Assembly (NCBI GenBank): GCA_004356175.1
Contig: SMXV01000089.1
Coordinates: 1-5,600 of the forward strand
DNA: 5,600 nucleotides
Direction: 5' to 3'
From: Acidobacteriota bacterium
GTDB taxonomy: Bacteria > Actinomycetota > Acidimicrobiia > Spongiisociales > UBA5794
How positions within the stretch are numbered: the stretch's first letter is position 1; every line of letters begins with the position of its first letter. The notes beneath the pieces are model-generated. The model searched no databases, had not been told where the DNA came from, and worked only from the letters and a program-made list of their open reading frames with translations. Shown here one piece after another: positions 1 to 5,012 of this stretch. The position numbers were made by a program, and so were the translations under genes.

Positions 1-556
1 TATCCATCCCGAACGATTCGCTCGCGAGGTCGGCGAGTTTTTCGGCGATGACACGATCGTGGCAGCCGACGGCGGCGATATTGTGTCAACCACCGCAAAG
101 TGGCTCAGGACATCGCGTCCAGGCGGACTGCTCGATCCGGGACCGTTCGGCTGTCTCGGTGTCGGGGCACCGTTCGCGCTCGCCGCAAAATCGGTTGAAC
201 CCGATACTCGCGTCGGCATCGTCTTCGGTGATGGCGCGTTCGGTTTCAATGGCATGGAGTACGACTCGCTCGTTCGTCACCAGCTTCCGGTCGTTGGTGT
301 CATCGGCAATGACTCTGCTTGGAACAACATCAGAACGATCCACCGCATGGCGCACCCTGACAGCGTGTTTCTCTCCGAGCTTGGATTCAGGTCGTACGAA
401 AAGGTGGTCGAGGGGCTCGGTGGATACGGCGAACTCGTTGAGAAGGCGTCGGAGATTCGACCTGCCCTTGAACGAGCGCAGGACTCAGGTGTCCCCGCGC
501 TCATCAACGTAAAGATCGCGGAACAGCTCAGGGTCTCGTCGGCGTACGGACAGTAG
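1..556 (+). CDS. Thiamine-diphosphate-dependent enzyme, C-terminal part (acetolactate synthase / 2-hydroxyacyl-CoA lyase-like), partial
   Basis: The reading frame is open from base 2 to a TAG at 554-556, giving 184 residues; the start lies outside the window. What is visible is the C-terminal ThDP-binding domain (family enzymes run to about 550 residues). A glycine-rich segment, PGPFGCLGVGAPFALAAK (residues 46-63), precedes the diphosphate/Mg site, which begins with GDG at residues 76-78 and ends with N103 about 26 residues later. The stretch GDGAFGFNGMEYDSL resembles oxalyl-CoA decarboxylase and 2-hydroxyacyl-CoA lyase, which carry a GDSAFGFSGME-type motif, as well as acetolactate synthase. 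The family class is well supported. The substrate cannot be decided, because the N-terminal and central domains are missing. It lies 52 bp upstream of uppP on the same strand, but uppP appears to have its own promoter. A weak dyad follows the stop. Confidence 0.85.
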   Translation, partial: IHPERFAREVGEFFGDDTIVAADGGDIVSTTAKWLRTSRPGGLLDPGPFGCLGVGAPFALAAKSVEPDTRVGIVFGDGAFGFNGMEYDSLVRHQLPVVGVIGNDSAWNNIRTIHRMAHPDSVFLSELGFRSYEKVVEGLGGYGELVEKASEIRPALERAQDSGVPALINVKIAEQLRVSSAYGQ

Positions 557-567
557 AAACGCTTGTA

Positions 568-591
568 AGCAGACGCGTAGCACGGTCTGCT
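568..591. repeat. 7-bp inverted repeat between the ThDP enzyme gene and uppP
   Basis: AGCAGAC at 568-574 and GTCTGCT at 585-591 are perfect reverse complements around a 10-base loop. The hairpin sits 12 bases after the stop of the upstream gene, but it is followed by CCTCC rather than a T tract, so it is a poor intrinsic terminator. It also covers the expected -35 region of the uppP promoter, so an operator role is equally possible. The function is unknown. Confidence 0.35.
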
Positions 592-596
592 CCTCC

Positions 597-602
597 TAAA
601 CT
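597..602 (+). promoter_or_regulatory. Putative -10 element for a leaderless uppP transcript
   Basis: TAAACT matches the actinobacterial TANNNT -10 consensus. It is separated from the uppP ATG by exactly six bases, so the expected transcription start coincides with the A of the start codon. No purine-rich Shine-Dalgarno stands before this ATG (the preceding bases are pyrimidine-rich CTCCTCC), which fits leaderless translation. No convincing -35 hexamer is visible. The same geometry recurs at two other genes in this window. Confidence 0.55.
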
Positions 603-608
603 CGTGCC

Positions 609-1367
609 ATGCTCAACGCAATTCTGTGGGGATTTATCCAAGGCATGACGGAGTTTCTCCCCGTCTCATCCAGCGGGCACCTCGTCCTCATCCCCGCGCT
701 CCTTGACCAGAGTGGGCCAGACCTCGCTACGAGCGCGATGTTGCACCTTGGAACCCTCACCGCGGTCGTCGTGTACTACCGAAGTGACATTTCTGCAATG
801 TTGAAGTTTGACCGCCCCGGTCGAAGGCTTGTGACACTCATCGCGATCGGTTCGGTTCCTGCCGTAGTTGTTGGGCTGTTGTTCAAGGATCAGGTCGAGG
901 ATCTCATTGGTGACCCAAGGAAGGTCGCAGCCATGATGATCGTCACCGGTGTGGTCTTGCTCTCCTCAACGTTGCTTCGGCTGGGAGAGAAGTCATCAAA
1001 GGACATTGGCCCTTTCGATGGACTCGTCATCGGGCTTGCTCAGGCATTGGCGCTTATCCCCGGAATCTCCCGCTCTGGCATGACCATCACAGCCGGACTT
1101 ACTCGAGGCATGTCGAGTATCGAGGCCGCCCGATTTGCCTTTCTGCTTGGGATCCCCGTCATCGCCGGTGCAGGACTGCTCAGCATTGTCGAGGTGATCT
1201 CATCGGGTGAATCCATTCCTTCGACAGTTTGGATTGGCGTTGTTGTCGCCGGATTCACGGGATACGCCGCCATCTCAATCCTGCTCAGGTTGCTGCAGCG
1301 GATTGGCCTTGCCCCATTCGGCATCTACTGCGTTGCGTTCGGTTCCTATGCACTCGTTGTGCTGTAG
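609..1367 (+). CDS. uppP: Undecaprenyl-diphosphatase (UppP/BacA family)
   Basis: This 252-residue integral membrane protein removes a phosphate from undecaprenyl diphosphate, regenerating the lipid carrier for peptidoglycan and other wall polymers. Both family signatures are present. The N-terminal (E/Q)xxxE segment reads QGMTEFLPVSSSGHL (residues 11-25), with Q11 in place of the first glutamate (an accepted variant), E15, a serine cluster and H24. The second is PGISRSGMT (151-159), with R155 matching the catalytic arginine of E. coli UppP. The length is slightly below the usual 265-280. Several hydrophobic segments run to the C-terminus, which ends within the membrane sequence. The ATG at 609 is chosen because the first motif starts about ten residues in, as in the family, and because a TANNNT box lies six bases before it. 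The gene ends 16 bp from the convergent SAF-domain gene. Overexpression of this family gives bacitracin resistance, but the role here is most likely housekeeping. Confidence 0.95.
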   Translation: MLNAILWGFIQGMTEFLPVSSSGHLVLIPALLDQSGPDLATSAMLHLGTLTAVVVYYRSDISAMLKFDRPGRRLVTLIAIGSVPAVVVGLLFKDQVEDLIGDPRKVAAMMIVTGVVLLSSTLLRLGEKSSKDIGPFDGLVIGLAQALALIPGISRSGMTITAGLTRGMSSIEAARFAFLLGIPVIAGAGLLSIVEVISSGESIPSTVWIGVVVAGFTGYAAISILLRLLQRIGLAPFGIYCVAFGSYALVVL

Positions 1368-1407
1368 GACCTGATCCACGTTTCTATGGCTCGAACAGCA
1401 CAACGAG
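1353..1407. repeat. Perfect 13-bp inverted repeat spanning the convergent gene ends (possible bidirectional terminator)
   Basis: CTCGTTGTGCTGT at 1353-1365 and ACAGCACAACGAG at 1395-1407 are exact reverse complements, with a 29-base spacer holding both stop codons. Each arm lies inside a coding sequence: uppP ends in L-V-V-L-stop, and the opposing gene encodes L-V-V-L-F-E-P-stop, using the same CTC GTT GTG CTG codons. A transcript from either side could fold this long-looped hairpin. There is no T tract, so it is not a classical intrinsic terminator. A role in transcript ends or mRNA protection is inference. Confidence 0.6.
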
Positions 1408-1899
1408 GTCGCCGTTTGCAGCTGCGAGAGCAACGGCGTCAGCACTGACTCCGTCGACCGCAACCAGCCCGTCAGATGCCAGGCCGAGGGAATCCTCTTC
1501 GGCGGGTTGAACGACGGTCCCCTCCACCGAGGTCCCATCGACGAACACAAGCCTGACCCTCATGCCTTGTGTCGTTCCGAGCGGAAGAGCCATCGGAACT
1601 GCCCACCATCCACGCGGCAGCGAAGACTTCGGTGCGAGAAGGGATGGAACGATCGGATCGCCAGCAACGATGGCGACGGCTGCAGAGACCTCTGTCAGAC
1701 CCGGAAGGGACAGCGTACCTGACGGTACGTCGCGCCATTCGATGTCATCGGGTTCGAGTACTTGGCCACGTGCAATGGTGCGGGCCGCGAACGGGAATGG
1801 TTCGGTTGCACGCTCTGAAGCATCCCAAGCGAAGGCAACAATCACCAGAATGGTTACTGCTGCCCATTTCAGGTACGGGGGTCGACCGAGCCAGTGCAT
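1384..1899 (-). CDS. Membrane-anchored SAF-domain protein
   Basis: This 171-residue protein has a short N-terminal tail, one membrane segment (about residues 9-26, KWAAVTILVIVAFAW) and an exported or periplasmic-side remainder. Residues about 36-90 look like a SAF domain, as in CpaB/RcpC pilus assembly proteins and FlgA: ARTIARGQVLEPDDIEW followed by a GDPIVPSLLAP turn. The rest (about 100-171) is a beta-rich tail of alternating Gly/Val-containing strands. No pilus or flagellar gene is nearby, so a pilus role is only a family hint; a standalone SAF protein of unknown function is the safest name. The frame is open far upstream (to 2382 on the minus strand), but that part overlaps plsY and the intergenic dyads. 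The ATG at 1899 is preferred because it directly precedes the membrane segment and stands six bases after a TACGGT box. The gene is convergent with uppP and divergent from plsY. Confidence 0.75.
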   Translation of the reverse strand: MHWLGRPPYLKWAAVTILVIVAFAWDASERATEPFPFAARTIARGQVLEPDDIEWRDVPSGTLSLPGLTEVSAAVAIVAGDPIVPSLLAPKSSLPRGWWAVPMALPLGTTQGMRVRLVFVDGTSVEGTVVQPAEEDSLGLASDGLVAVDGVSADAVALAAANGDLVVLFEP

Positions 1900-1905
1900 G
1901 TCGCC

Positions 1906-1911
1906 ACCGTA
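1906..1911 (-). promoter_or_regulatory. Putative -10 element for a leaderless SAF-protein transcript
   Basis: On the minus strand TACGGT (1911 to 1906) fits TANNNT and is followed by six bases (GGCGAC) and then the ATG at 1899. This would put the transcription start on the start codon. The GGTGG just before the ATG could also act as a weak Shine-Dalgarno if the transcript began further upstream, so this case is less clean than uppP and plsY. Confidence 0.45.
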
Positions 1912-1957
1912 TCGCTTCAGCGGACTCGGCGGAACCCCTTCGGTCGCTATGTGAAAC

Positions 1958-2084
1958 GGAAAACCCTCCCCATGACTGTGCACCGCAGGAGGGGAAAAGG
2001 TGGGGGTTTCCTGCGGCACCCACGAGGAGGGCTTCCCGCCAGAGTGTTGCAGGTTTGCACAGCGAGTGGAAGGGAAACCTGCGG
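1958..2084 (-). ncRNA. Candidate structured RNA or regulatory dyad region between divergent genes (strand uncertain)
   Basis: The 177 bases between the two divergent -10 boxes hold more pairing than expected for plain spacer. Dyad 1 is CCGCAGG (1983-1989) with CCTGCGG (2010-2016), extended outward by GTG/CAC across a two-base bulge. Dyad 2 is GCAGGTTT (2049-2056) with AAACCTGC (2075-2082). Read on the minus strand, both hairpins have C-rich loops. A further stem CCCTCC (1993-1988) with GGAGGG (1969-1964), followed by TTTT, resembles a weak terminator. Also on the minus strand, TGGACA (2119-2114), an 18-base gap and GATGTT (2095-2090) form a possible promoter that would start an RNA at about 2083, just before dyad 2. 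An RNA of about 125 nt is therefore conceivable. C-rich loops recall the actinobacterial 6C RNA, but I cannot confirm a match. The alternative is operator sites for the flanking promoters. Confidence 0.3.
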
Positions 2085-2088
2085 GTCC

Positions 2089-2094
2089 TAACAT
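2089..2094 (+). promoter_or_regulatory. Putative -10 element for a leaderless plsY operon transcript
   Basis: TAACAT fits TANNNT and is followed by six bases (CCGTCC) and the plsY ATG at 2101. No Shine-Dalgarno precedes the ATG. The region expected to hold the -35 element (about 2066-2071, GTGGAA) is a weak match and falls in the loop of the 2049-2082 dyad, so a factor or structure there could affect initiation. This would be the main promoter for the plsY-moeA-moaC-mogA string. Confidence 0.55.
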
Positions 2095-2100
2095 CCGTCC

Positions 2101-2691
2101 ATGCCCCTCGGCCTGTCCATGTCTCTCGCGCTTCTCGTGTCCTATCTGCTTGGCAGTGTGAGCTTCGGTATTGTCGTTGCGAACATGCGCGGTGTCGATA
2201 TTCGCAGTACCGGCTCGAACAACCCCGGGGCGTCGAATGTTCTGCGCGTGCTCGGAAAACGGGATGCTGCACTCGTCCTTCTCGGAGACGGTCTCAAAGG
2301 TGCCGCAGCTGCATGGATCGGTGCCGCCGTGGGCGGGCCCGAATTTGGGTATGTGGCGCTTCTCGTGGCCGTGGTCGGTCACACGTTCCCCGTGTGGTAT
2401 CAGTTCAACGGTGGCAAGAGCGTGGCCACTGCACTTGGCGGCATCCTTTATCTCGCTCCCTTTATTGGGTTCGCTCTTGCGGTCGCATGGCTCGTCGTCG
2501 TGGTTGTGGGCAAAAGAGCCTCTCTTGGTTCAATCGCTGTGATGGTGACCCTTGTTCCCGCTCTGTGGCTTGCGGGACGCTCGTCTGGTGCGCTGCTCGT
2601 CGCAGCCACAATTGCGGTGTTCGTAGTTGTGAGACATCGAGACAATATTGGTCGCCTTCTACGTTCATCAGAGCAGAAGGTCAACGAGTGA
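2101..2691 (+). CDS. plsY: Acyl-phosphate:glycerol-3-phosphate acyltransferase PlsY
   Basis: This 196-residue polytopic membrane enzyme transfers an acyl chain from acyl-phosphate to glycerol-3-phosphate, the first acylation in phospholipid synthesis. The three conserved PlsY regions are visible: STGSNNPGASNVLRVLGK (residues 36-53); GHTFPVWYQFNGGKSVAT (93-110), where the usual GGKGVAT reads GGKSVAT; and KRASLGSI (138-145). The family's terminal RHRDNIGRLL (178-187) is also present, as is the D-G-L-K-G stretch around residue 65. Length and hydrophobicity fit the family. The ATG at 2101 is chosen because a TANNNT box stands six bases before it. The ATG at 2119 (residue 7) would give an N-terminus more typical of the family but has no visible initiation signal. 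The gene heads the string and overlaps moeA by 4 nt (GTGA). Confidence 0.93.
   Translation: MPLGLSMSLALLVSYLLGSVSFGIVVANMRGVDIRSTGSNNPGASNVLRVLGKRDAALVLLGDGLKGAAAAWIGAAVGGPEFGYVALLVAVVGHTFPVWYQFNGGKSVATALGGILYLAPFIGFALAVAWLVVVVVGKRASLGSIAVMVTLVPALWLAGRSSGALLVAATIAVFVVVRHRDNIGRLLRSSEQKVNE
2675..2680 (+). promoter_or_regulatory. Ribosome binding site that fixes the moeA start
   Basis: AGAAGG at 2675-2680 stands seven bases before the GTG at 2688. It lies inside the 3' end of plsY. It supports the GTG as the moeA start, although the same frame is open far upstream, and it contrasts with the SD-less start of plsY. Confidence 0.6.
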
Positions 2692-3914
2692 AGGCGCTCG
2701 AGGACGCTCAGGCCTACGTGATCGCAGCGATACAACCACTTGGCACCAGCGAGGTGCCGTTGGCCGAGAGCCTCGGTCGTGTGGTTGCGCAACCAGTCGT
2801 GGTCCGAGAGCCAATGCCGCCATTCGACAACTCTGCAATGGACGGGTACGCGGTCCTCGCGGCCGACGTGACTCAGGTTCCAGTTCGTCTTACCGTCCTC
2901 GAGGATGTGGCAGCGGGGTCTGTTCCGACGGAGCCAATTGTTGTCGGAACGGCAACCCGCATCATGACGGGGGCACCGATGCCTCGCGGTGCTGACGCGG
3001 TCGTGAGGGTTGAGGACACGTCCTCACCGAGTCGTGATGAAGTTGTCGTTGCATCTTCGGTTCGACGTGGGGACAATGTGCGATTGGCAGGGGGAGACAT
3101 GAAACCGGGCGATGTGATTGTGGTCCCGGGGACGCGGCTCACATCTCGTCATCTCGCAACGCTGGCAAGCGCTGGCATCGATCCGGTCGTTTCCGACCTG
3201 CCGACGGTCGCTGTGATGTCCACCGGTGACGAGATTGTCGATCCATCAACTCCGGTTCTGAAACTAGGGACAATCAGAGACTCGAACAGGGTGATGTTGA
3301 TGTCCATGCTCAATGAACTTGGTGTACCGGTTCTCGATTTGGGCATTATTGGTGACGATCCGCGCGAACTGAGGTCAGCGTACGAAACCGCGGCCGACGG
3401 TGCCGATGTCATAGTGTCGACGGGGGGTGTTTCGATGGGGGACTCCGACTATGTGAAACAGATACTGTCCGACCTCGGCGGTATCGAGTTTTGGAAGGTC
3501 GCCATGCAGCCAGGGAAACCGTTTGCCTTTGGTGCTGTGAACGGTGTTCCGCTGTTCGGTCTACCAGGCAATCCGGTGTCGACCTTCGTCTCATTCGAAC
3601 AATTCGTACGGCCAGCACTGCTGACCATGATGGGCGCACGCTACGTGATGAGGACGCACATTGAAGGAACAATGGGTGAGGATGTCACGACGAGTAGTGA
3701 CAGGCGTGTCTTTCTGCGGGTGTACATCGAGATGGACGATCAGGGCTCATTCATTGCCCGTCGCTCGGGTGGTCAGGGTTCAAATATGCATCTCAGCCTC
3801 TCGCGTGCTGACGCGTTCGCAGTCATTCCTGTCGGGGTCGGTTCGCTGTCGGCGGGGGATCATGTCACACTTGAAATGTTTCGATGGCCAGAAGGGCGAG
3901 GCTTCAATGACTGA
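2688..3914 (+). CDS. moeA: Molybdopterin molybdenumtransferase MoeA (gephyrin E-domain family)
   Basis: This 408-residue protein is close to E. coli MoeA (411). MoeA inserts molybdate into adenylylated molybdopterin to finish Mo-molybdopterin. Landmarks in order: PMPPFDNSAMDGYAV (43-56, D52 matching E. coli D59), RIMTGAPMPRGADAVV (91-106), a beta-rich domain around RLAGGDMKPGD, STGDEI (178-183), DSN (198-200), GDDP with D223, the MoCF-fold signature STGGVSMGDSDYVK (244-257, D254) and GLPGNPVS (291-298). K270 aligns with E. coli K275, while the position of K279 is Q274 in a VAMQPGKP motif. The C-terminal domain IV follows. The GTG start overlaps the plsY stop by 4 nt and has a good RBS. The open frame runs upstream to 1569, but that part overlaps plsY and is composed of arginine-rich shadow sequence. 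Moco synthesis is favoured by the adjacent moaC and mogA. A division role like corynebacterial Glp is possible because a SepX/GlpR-like gene follows. Confidence 0.93.
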   Translation: MKALEDAQAYVIAAIQPLGTSEVPLAESLGRVVAQPVVVREPMPPFDNSAMDGYAVLAADVTQVPVRLTVLEDVAAGSVPTEPIVVGTATRIMTGAPMPRGADAVVRVEDTSSPSRDEVVVASSVRRGDNVRLAGGDMKPGDVIVVPGTRLTSRHLATLASAGIDPVVSDLPTVAVMSTGDEIVDPSTPVLKLGTIRDSNRVMLMSMLNELGVPVLDLGIIGDDPRELRSAYETAADGADVIVSTGGVSMGDSDYVKQILSDLGGIEFWKVAMQPGKPFAFGAVNGVPLFGLPGNPVSTFVSFEQFVRPALLTMMGARYVMRTHIEGTMGEDVTTSSDRRVFLRVYIEMDDQGSFIARRSGGQGSNMHLSLSRADAFAVIPVGVGSLSAGDHVTLEMFRWPEGRGFND

Positions 3915-4377
3915 TATGAACCATCTCGACAACGAAGGCAACGTCCACATGGTCGACGTCGGCCACAAACATGTCACAGCGCGTATCGCCGTTGCCGAAG
4001 CAGTCGTGTCGATGGAGGACGGCACCGCCGAGAAACTCTTCGGTGGTCAACTCAATAAGGGCGACGCATTGGCAACGGTTCGGCTTGCGGCGATCCAAGC
4101 GACGAAGCGCACACCAGATCTCATCCCACTCTGCCACCCGCTCGCGATCGAGCGGGTCGATGTCTCGGTAGAACGCGTCGACATCGGAGCTCGCATCGAG
4201 GTCCTCGTGGGTGTCGAGGGAAAAACTGGAGTTGAGATGGAGGCCATGACCGGTGCGGCCATCGGTGCCCTTGCGATGTACGACATGATCAAGGGAGTCG
4301 ACAGGACAGCGACCGTCCACGCTGTCCGGTTGCTCTCAAAGACCGGTGGGGCGTCTGGAGACTGGCAACGTGGCTAG
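3907..4377 (+). CDS. moaC: Cyclic pyranopterin monophosphate synthase MoaC
   Basis: This 156-residue protein is close to E. coli MoaC (161). MoaC converts the 3',8-cyclo-GTP product of MoaA into cyclic pyranopterin monophosphate, the first Moco intermediate. Family motifs: MVDVGHKHVTAR (15-26), LIPLCHPL (72-79) containing H77, GVEMEAMTGA (108-117) with E110 and E112, and YDMIKGVDR (125-133) with D126 and K129. These align with the E. coli active-site set H77, E112, E114, D128 and K131. It ends in LLSKTGGASGDW, as expected. The ATG at 3907 overlaps the moeA stop by 8 nt (ATGACTGA), and a purine-rich GAAGGGCGAGG lies just upstream. An in-frame ATG at 3916 is an alternative. MoaA, MoaD and MoaE are not in the window and must be elsewhere. 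Translational coupling with moeA is inferred from the overlap. Confidence 0.95.
   Translation: MTDMNHLDNEGNVHMVDVGHKHVTARIAVAEAVVSMEDGTAEKLFGGQLNKGDALATVRLAAIQATKRTPDLIPLCHPLAIERVDVSVERVDIGARIEVLVGVEGKTGVEMEAMTGAAIGALAMYDMIKGVDRTATVHAVRLLSKTGGASGDWQRG
4357..4360 (+). promoter_or_regulatory. Ribosome binding site that favours the 4370 start of mogA
   Basis: GGAG (4357-4360) is nine bases before the GTG at 4370. An earlier in-frame GTG at 4346 has no comparable upstream sequence. The 4370 start also gives an 8-nt overlap with moaC (GTGGCTAG), the same overlap length as at the moeA-moaC junction. Confidence 0.5.
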
Positions 4378-4861
4378 CCGAAGCGCCGCTGTGGTGACGG
4401 TGTCTGACTCGGTTTCGCAGGGTCTGGCGACCGACTCCTCGGGTCCCGCTGCTGTGGCAGCACTCGAAGACCTCGGATTCTCCGTGTCGCGCACCATGGT
4501 TGTTCCGGACGGAATTGAGTCCGTCTCAGAGGCGTTGGTTGAGCTTGCGGATGATGTATCCCTCGTCGTGACAACCGGCGGCACTGGCCTTGCCCCCAGG
4601 GATCTCACACCGGAGGCAACACGGTCGGTCATTGACAGGGAGGTCCAGGGACTCTCCGAAGCGATGAGATCAGAGACCTTCGGACGCATCCCGTTCGGCA
4701 AACTCTCGCGAGGTGTATGCGGACTGCGCGGGCGCTGTTTGATCGTCAATCTGCCTGGCTCTCCCAAGGCGGTTGTTGAGGGCCTTGCAGTCATAGGCCC
4801 GGTCCTTGCTCACGCTGTGGATGTTGCGAGTGAGGAAATTGGTCATCATGGCTCGGGGTGA
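4370..4861 (+). CDS. mogA: Molybdopterin adenylyltransferase, MogA/MoaB family
   Basis: This 163-residue MoCF-fold protein is expected to activate molybdopterin by adenylylation, giving the substrate that MoeA uses. Motifs: VVTVSDS near the N-terminus (8-14), DSSG (22-25), VPDG with D47, TTGGTGLAPRDLTPEAT (68-84) with D78 corresponding to the functional aspartate of E. coli MogA, and LIVNLPGSPKAV (124-135). Length matches MogA/MoaB proteins of 160-195 residues. MogA and MoaB cannot be told apart by eye; its position beside moeA and moaC makes the adenylyltransferase role likely. The start is taken at GTG 4370 because of the RBS and the 8-nt overlap with moaC; a GTG at 4346 would add eight residues without motif support. 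It is the last clearly overlapping gene of the Moco block. Confidence 0.9.
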   Translation: MASRSAAVVTVSDSVSQGLATDSSGPAAVAALEDLGFSVSRTMVVPDGIESVSEALVELADDVSLVVTTGGTGLAPRDLTPEATRSVIDREVQGLSEAMRSETFGRIPFGKLSRGVCGLRGRCLIVNLPGSPKAVVEGLAVIGPVLAHAVDVASEEIGHHGSG

Positions 4862-4997
4862 CCTACCATTCGGTTCTGTCCTTTGTGACGGGGGTTGTCC
4901 AATGCTCCTGACCACGAATGAAGAGACACGCGAAACATCGCCCAAATCCCCCAAGAGACCTTTCGTCATGCCTACGATCATGTCGCTGGCGGAGTAG
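4848..4997 (+). CDS. Doubtful small ORF between mogA and the SepX-like gene (49 aa)
   Basis: An ATG at 4848 overlaps the end of mogA by 14 nt and opens a 49-residue frame ending in TAG at 4995-4997. A GAGGAA stretch (4832-4837) lies ten bases before it, an acceptable RBS. The frame also contains an upstream ATG at 4806, deeper in mogA. The peptide begins MARGDLPFGSVLCDGGCP, has a C-x3-C pair, then a charged Thr/Ser/Lys stretch and no membrane segment. I recognise no family. For it: it fills an otherwise 151-bp gap in a compact string, and its stop sits right at the RBS of the next gene. Against it: the codons are unremarkable, and a frame this short can arise by chance. Confidence 0.3.
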   Translation: MARGDLPFGSVLCDGGCPMLLTTNEETRETSPKSPKRPFVMPTIMSLAE

Positions 4998-5012
4998 GAG
5001 AACAACCAACCA

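Noticed and set aside
1040..1324. Minus-strand open frame inside uppP, and similar antisense frames inside moeA, moaC, mogA and plsY.
   Set aside because: They are antisense shadows of well-supported genes with low-complexity Ser/Arg/Thr composition and no recognisable domain or start signal.
1229..1954. Plus-strand open frames across the SAF gene (1229-1510, 1507-1722, 1562-1954).
   Set aside because: They lie opposite or out of frame with uppP and the SAF gene; their products have no coherent hydrophobic or domain pattern.
1958..2019. H-type pseudoknot formed by the two interleaved stems.
   Set aside because: There is no linker between the two 3' arms (they share two bases), so the strand could not cross a 10-bp stem; competing alternatives are more realistic.
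1890..2100. Known riboswitch classes (cobalamin, cyclic di-AMP, Moco) for the plsY leader.
   Set aside because: I could not place their conserved core sequences, and the plsY promoter appears to start transcription at the ATG, leaving no leader.
1900..2382. Upstream extension of the SAF-domain frame on the minus strand.
   Set aside because: It runs through the intergenic dyads into plsY. The SAF protein has its membrane anchor right after the ATG at 1899, and a promoter box lies six bases before it.
1569..2687. Open frame continuing upstream of moeA, which would give a 781-residue fusion.
   Set aside because: The extra part is Arg/Cys/Ser-rich without domain character, crosses the SAF gene, the spacer and all of plsY, and has no start signal. 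MoeA homology begins right after the GTG at 2688, which has an RBS.
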